Part shown: piece by piece, positions 16,173 through 18,650 of the stretch
Layout: every line of letters starts with the position of its first letter
Position numbering within the stretch: position 1 is the first letter of the stretch
DNA from: CAZOBJ01 sp964577825
GTDB lineage: Bacteria; Planctomycetota; SZUA-567; JAFGNG01
DNA length: 18,650 nt
Assembly (NCBI GenBank): GCA_964577825.1
Contig: CAZOBJ010000062.1
Span: 1-18,650, forward strand
Direction of reading: 5' to 3'
Notes under the pieces: model-generated
What the model was told of the DNA's origin: nothing
Seen by the model: the letters and a program-made list of their open reading frames with translations, nothing else
Databases searched by the model: none
Position numbers and translations under genes: made by a program

Positions 16173-16179
16173 CTCAAAA

Positions 16180-16189
16180 CGGATATCCG
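16180..16189. promoter_or_regulatory. Perfect palindrome next to the hisF -35 box (possible operator)
   Basis: CGGATATCCG is a perfect 10-bp inverted repeat 7 bp upstream of the hisF -35 box. Place and symmetry suit a dimeric regulator, but only one copy is seen and chance is possible. Confidence 0.3.
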
Positions 16190-16231
16190 CCGTCGTGCGC
16201 CTCGGCCTGGAACCTGCCCCGCGTCCCTGCA

Positions 16232-16241
16232 CTCGCGCGAG
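16232..16241. promoter_or_regulatory. Perfect palindrome upstream of the sulfatase promoter (possible operator)
   Basis: CTCGCGCGAG is a perfect 10-bp inverted repeat ending 12 bp before the sulfatase -35 box. Being nearly all G and C it may be a chance result of composition. Confidence 0.2.
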
Positions 16242-16253
16242 GCACGGTTTTCG

Positions 16254-16281
16254 TTGAACTGACCCCTGCGCATGCTATACT
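16254..16281 (+). promoter_or_regulatory. Extended -10 promoter for sulfatase-hisS
   Basis: TTGAAC (16254-16259) and TATACT (16276-16281) are 16 bp apart, and the -10 box is preceded by TGC (16273-16275), an extended -10 element. Transcription would start near 16288, about 40 nt before the sulfatase ATG. As hisS follows the sulfatase by 4 bp, this is probably also the hisS promoter. Confidence 0.7.
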
Positions 16282-16327
16282 GGCCGGCCGCAGTAGCCGC
16301 CGAACCGTTGTCCCCGGGGGCCGGACC

Positions 16328-17788
16328 ATGGCCGACGAACGTCCGAATCTGCTGCTGATCACCTGCGACCAGCTGCGCGGCGACTGCCTGGGCTGCGCGG
16401 GCCACCCGGTGGTGGAGACCCCGCACCTGGACCATCTCGCCCATCAGGGGATTCGCTTCGACCGCGCCTACACGGCTGTACCCTCGTGCGTGGCCGCGCG
16501 CGCGGCGTTGCTGACCGGGCTCGCCCACCGCCAGCACGGCCGGGTGGGATACGCGGACAACGTGCGGTTCCGGTACCCGCACACGCTGCCCAGAGAGCTC
16601 GCGGCCGCGGGCTATCACACCCAGGGCGTGGGCAAGATGCACTTTGCGCCCGCCCGCAACCTGTGCGGGTTCCACAACGTGGTCTTGCACGACGGGTACC
16701 TGCACTGCGAACGCAAGGCCCATCGCAACTGGGACCTGGTCGACGACTACATGCCCTGGCTGCGGCAGAAGATCGGCGCGGACGCGGACTTGATCCTGCA
16801 CGGACTCAACTCCAACGCCTGGGTGGCCCGTCCCTGGCCCTACCACGAAGAGGTGCACCCGACCACCTGGGCCACCACCATGGGCATCGACTTCCTGCGC
16901 CGCCGCGACCCGGAGCGGCCCTTCTTCCTGTGGCTCAGTTACGTGCGGCCCCATCCGCCGCTCGATCCGCCTCAGGTCTACTACGATCGATACATTGGCC
17001 AGACCTTCCCGAAGGCGCCGATGGGCGACTGGGCCGAGCGGGACGCGCGCATGAAGAGCGTGAGCGGCGCTGTAGGCTTCATGGGCGAGCGAGAGCTCCA
17101 CCGTGCACGCGCGGCCTACTACGCCCAGATCACGCACATCGATCACCAGATCGGGCGGCTTCTCGAGTACCTGCTCGAACACGGCGTGCTGGACAACACC
17201 CTGATTCTCTTCACCGCGGACCACGGGGAGCTGCTCGGCGACCACAACCTGTTTCACAAGTCGTTCCCGTACGAGGGTTCGGCGCGCGTCCCCATGATCC
17301 TGCGGCCGCCGCGGTCCTGGGACGTGTCCCGCGACGCGACCTCGGACGCGCTCGCAGAACTCCAGGACGTGCTGCCCACGCTGGTCGAAGCGGCGGGCGC
17401 TCCGGTCCCCGCGTCCGTGGACGGAGCGAGCCTGCTCCCCTGGCTGCGCGGCGAGCGGCCGGACTGGCGCGAGCACCTGCACATCGAGCACAACCTGTAC
17501 GGCGGCCAGTCCGCGCATGCCATCGTCACCGCCGACAAGCAGAAATACGTGTGGTTCTCGGGCGAAGGCCGCGAGCAGTTCTTCGACCTGCGCGACGATC
17601 CGTTCGAGTTCTACAACCGCGTCGAGAGCGACGAGGCCCAGGACGCCGTGGCCGCGTGCCGGCGGCGGCTCGTGGACGAGCTTGCCGGCCGGGAAGAAGG
17701 CTACTCGGACGGCGAACGACTAGTGCCGGGGCGGCCCTCGCAGCGGATTCTCTCCTTCCTCGAATCCGAGCGCTTGGAGAGGACCTGA
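16328..17788 (+). CDS. Sulfatase family hydrolase with CxAxR active-site motif
   Basis: A 486-residue type I sulfatase / phosphonate monoester hydrolase family protein, which hydrolyses sulfate (or phospho-) esters using a formylglycine. The modified residue should be C54 in PSCVAARAALLTGL. Its second motif position carries Ala (CxAxR) instead of the usual Pro. Other family residues are present: D14 (TCDQLRGD, with Gln where many sulfatases have a second Asp), K103 and H105 (GVGKMHF), H209 (VRPHPP), D298 and H299 (FTADHGE) and K311 (FHKSFPYEG). The frame is open back to 16055, but the ATG at 16328 begins the family N-terminus and has GGGGG 7 bp upstream, so I chose it. I see no signal peptide, which suggests a cytoplasmic enzyme. 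The substrate is unknown; the glycosidase-like gene at the left end may act on related sulfated glycans (inference). No maturase gene is in the window. The stop is 4 bp before hisS. Confidence 0.92.
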   Translation: MADERPNLLLITCDQLRGDCLGCAGHPVVETPHLDHLAHQGIRFDRAYTAVPSCVAARAALLTGLAHRQHGRVGYADNVRFRYPHTLPRELAAAGYHTQGVGKMHFAPARNLCGFHNVVLHDGYLHCERKAHRNWDLVDDYMPWLRQKIGADADLILHGLNSNAWVARPWPYHEEVHPTTWATTMGIDFLRRRDPERPFFLWLSYVRPHPPLDPPQVYYDRYIGQTFPKAPMGDWAERDARMKSVSGAVGFMGERELHRARAAYYAQITHIDHQIGRLLEYLLEHGVLDNTLILFTADHGELLGDHNLFHKSFPYEGSARVPMILRPPRSWDVSRDATSDALAELQDVLPTLVEAAGAPVPASVDGASLLPWLRGERPDWREHLHIEHNLYGGQSAHAIVTADKQKYVWFSGEGREQFFDLRDDPFEFYNRVESDEAQDAVAACRRRLVDELAGREEGYSDGERLVPGRPSQRILSFLESERLERT

Positions 17789-17792
17789 CCCC

Positions 17793-18650
17793 ATGGCCGA
17801 GAAGCGCACCCGCCTCCTGCGCGCCATCGAGGGCACCCGGGACTTCCTGGGCACGGACATGGCCCGGCTCCAGCAGGTGCACGACGCGGCCCGCGTCGTG
17901 TTCGGCCGGTACGGATACCAGCCCATCGCCACCCCGATCTTCGAAGACACGCGGCTCTTCAGCCGGTCCATCGGCGAGACGAGCGACATCGTCGAAAAGG
18001 AGATGTACACCTTCACCCCGGGTTCGGAGAGCATCACCCTGCGCCCGGAAGGCACCGCGGGCGTGGTGCGGGCGTTCCTCCAGCACCACCTGCACCGCGA
18101 TCAGGGCTTCTGGAAGCTGTGGTACGCGGGCCCCATGTTCCGTCGCGAGCGCCCGCAGAAGGGCCGATACCGCCAGTTCCACCAGGTGGGCGTGGAGGCG
18201 ATCGGCAGCGCGGATCCGCTGCTCGACGCCGAGTGCGTAAAGACCGCGCTCGACTTTTTCGCCCACCTGGGGCTCGAAGACGTGCGCACCCGCCTGAGCT
18301 CCATCGGGTGCATGGACCCGGCGTGCCGGCCCGCGTATCGCGAGCGCCTGCGCGAGGCCGTACAGGCCGAGCTTTCCAACCTGTGCGAGAACTGCCGCCG
18401 CCGGTACACGCGCAACGTGCTGCGCGTGCTCGACTGCAAGAACCCGCAGTGCCGAGCCGTGCGCGAGCGCCTGCCCCGCCCGCCCGACCATTTGTGCCCG
18501 GCCTGCCGCGAACACCAGCGCGTGGTCGCGGAATCGCTGCGTGCGCAAGGGGTGGACTTCACCAAGGACCCGTACATTGTGCGCGGCCTGGACTACTACA
18601 CGCGCACGGTGTTCGAGTTCACCCACGCCGCGCTCGGGGCCCAGGACGCC
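17793..18650 (+). CDS. hisS: Histidyl-tRNA synthetase (3' end outside window)
   Basis: The first 286 residues of a class II aminoacyl-tRNA synthetase that charges tRNA-His; the frame is open to the last base. AIEGTRDFLG opens the protein. Class II motif 2 covers about 107-133 (MFRRERPQKGRYRQFHQ), and the histidine-specific motif RGLDYYTRTVFE lies at 264-275. The insertion domain has eight cysteines in four pairs (C173/C178, C198/C201, C215/C220, C235/C238) and includes VLDCKNPQC. This cysteine-rich form occurs in other bacterial HisS and could bind zinc. The ATG at 17793 follows the sulfatase stop by 4 bp, and its Shine-Dalgarno, GGAGAGGA at 17776-17783, lies inside the sulfatase gene, so the two are probably cotranscribed. 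The anticodon-binding domain would lie beyond the window. Confidence 0.97.
   Translation, partial: MAEKRTRLLRAIEGTRDFLGTDMARLQQVHDAARVVFGRYGYQPIATPIFEDTRLFSRSIGETSDIVEKEMYTFTPGSESITLRPEGTAGVVRAFLQHHLHRDQGFWKLWYAGPMFRRERPQKGRYRQFHQVGVEAIGSADPLLDAECVKTALDFFAHLGLEDVRTRLSSIGCMDPACRPAYRERLREAVQAELSNLCENCRRRYTRNVLRVLDCKNPQCRAVRERLPRPPDHLCPACREHQRVVAESLRAQGVDFTKDPYIVRGLDYYTRTVFEFTHAALGAQDA

Noticed and set aside
16055..16327. Upstream extension of the sulfatase frame to 16055
   Set aside because: It runs through the hisF start and both promoters and adds residues unlike a signal peptide or any domain.

Overview
The window is very GC-rich bacterial chromosomal DNA. A run of exactly 100 N between two identical sequence ends points to a draft or metagenome assembly. 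It contains a multidomain glycoside-hydrolase-like protein, an arylsulfatase-type enzyme, a DegT-type aminotransferase, a DnaE with an intact PHP domain and a HisF of the form I associate with Desulfovibrio-like bacteria. This mix suggests an uncultured bacterium of the Planctomycetota / Hydrogenedentota / Lentisphaerota kind. That placement is a guess from gene content, not a demonstration. I see no rRNA, tRNA, CRISPR array, insertion sequence, phage gene or integrase.

Left part, + strand (1-10856): the 3' part of a large glycoside-hydrolase-like protein; a GT-C type membrane glycosyltransferase; a 779-residue protein with an acidic N-terminal half, two coiled coils, one membrane segment and a C-terminal LysM domain; then a probable two-gene unit of a DegT/DnrJ/EryC1/StrS aminotransferase and a glutamate dehydrogenase. 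The aminotransferase gene is broken in this record by the N run. The break is very probably artificial: the 55 bases before the gap are repeated exactly after it, and merging the two copies restores one open frame.

Middle part, - strand (10888-16110): hisF, dnaE and a DUF89/ARMT1-like gene lie head to tail with gaps of 71 and 46 bp. They look like one transcript read from a near-consensus promoter upstream of hisF. The two downstream genes start with GTG, each behind a good Shine-Dalgarno sequence. The DUF89 gene converges on the glutamate dehydrogenase gene with 31 bp between them.

Right part, + strand (16328-18650): a sulfatase and hisS, 4 bp apart, diverge from hisF. A consensus-like extended -10 promoter precedes the sulfatase. 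hisS runs off the window.

Most genes are recognisable housekeeping or carbohydrate-related genes, and I find no convincing unknown multi-gene system. The items most worth a second look are the collapsed-gap artefact in the aminotransferase gene, the LysM protein whose layout is that of FimV in reverse, the complete PHP metal-ligand set in DnaE, the CxAxR active-site variant of the sulfatase, and the divergent promoter region with two perfect palindromes.
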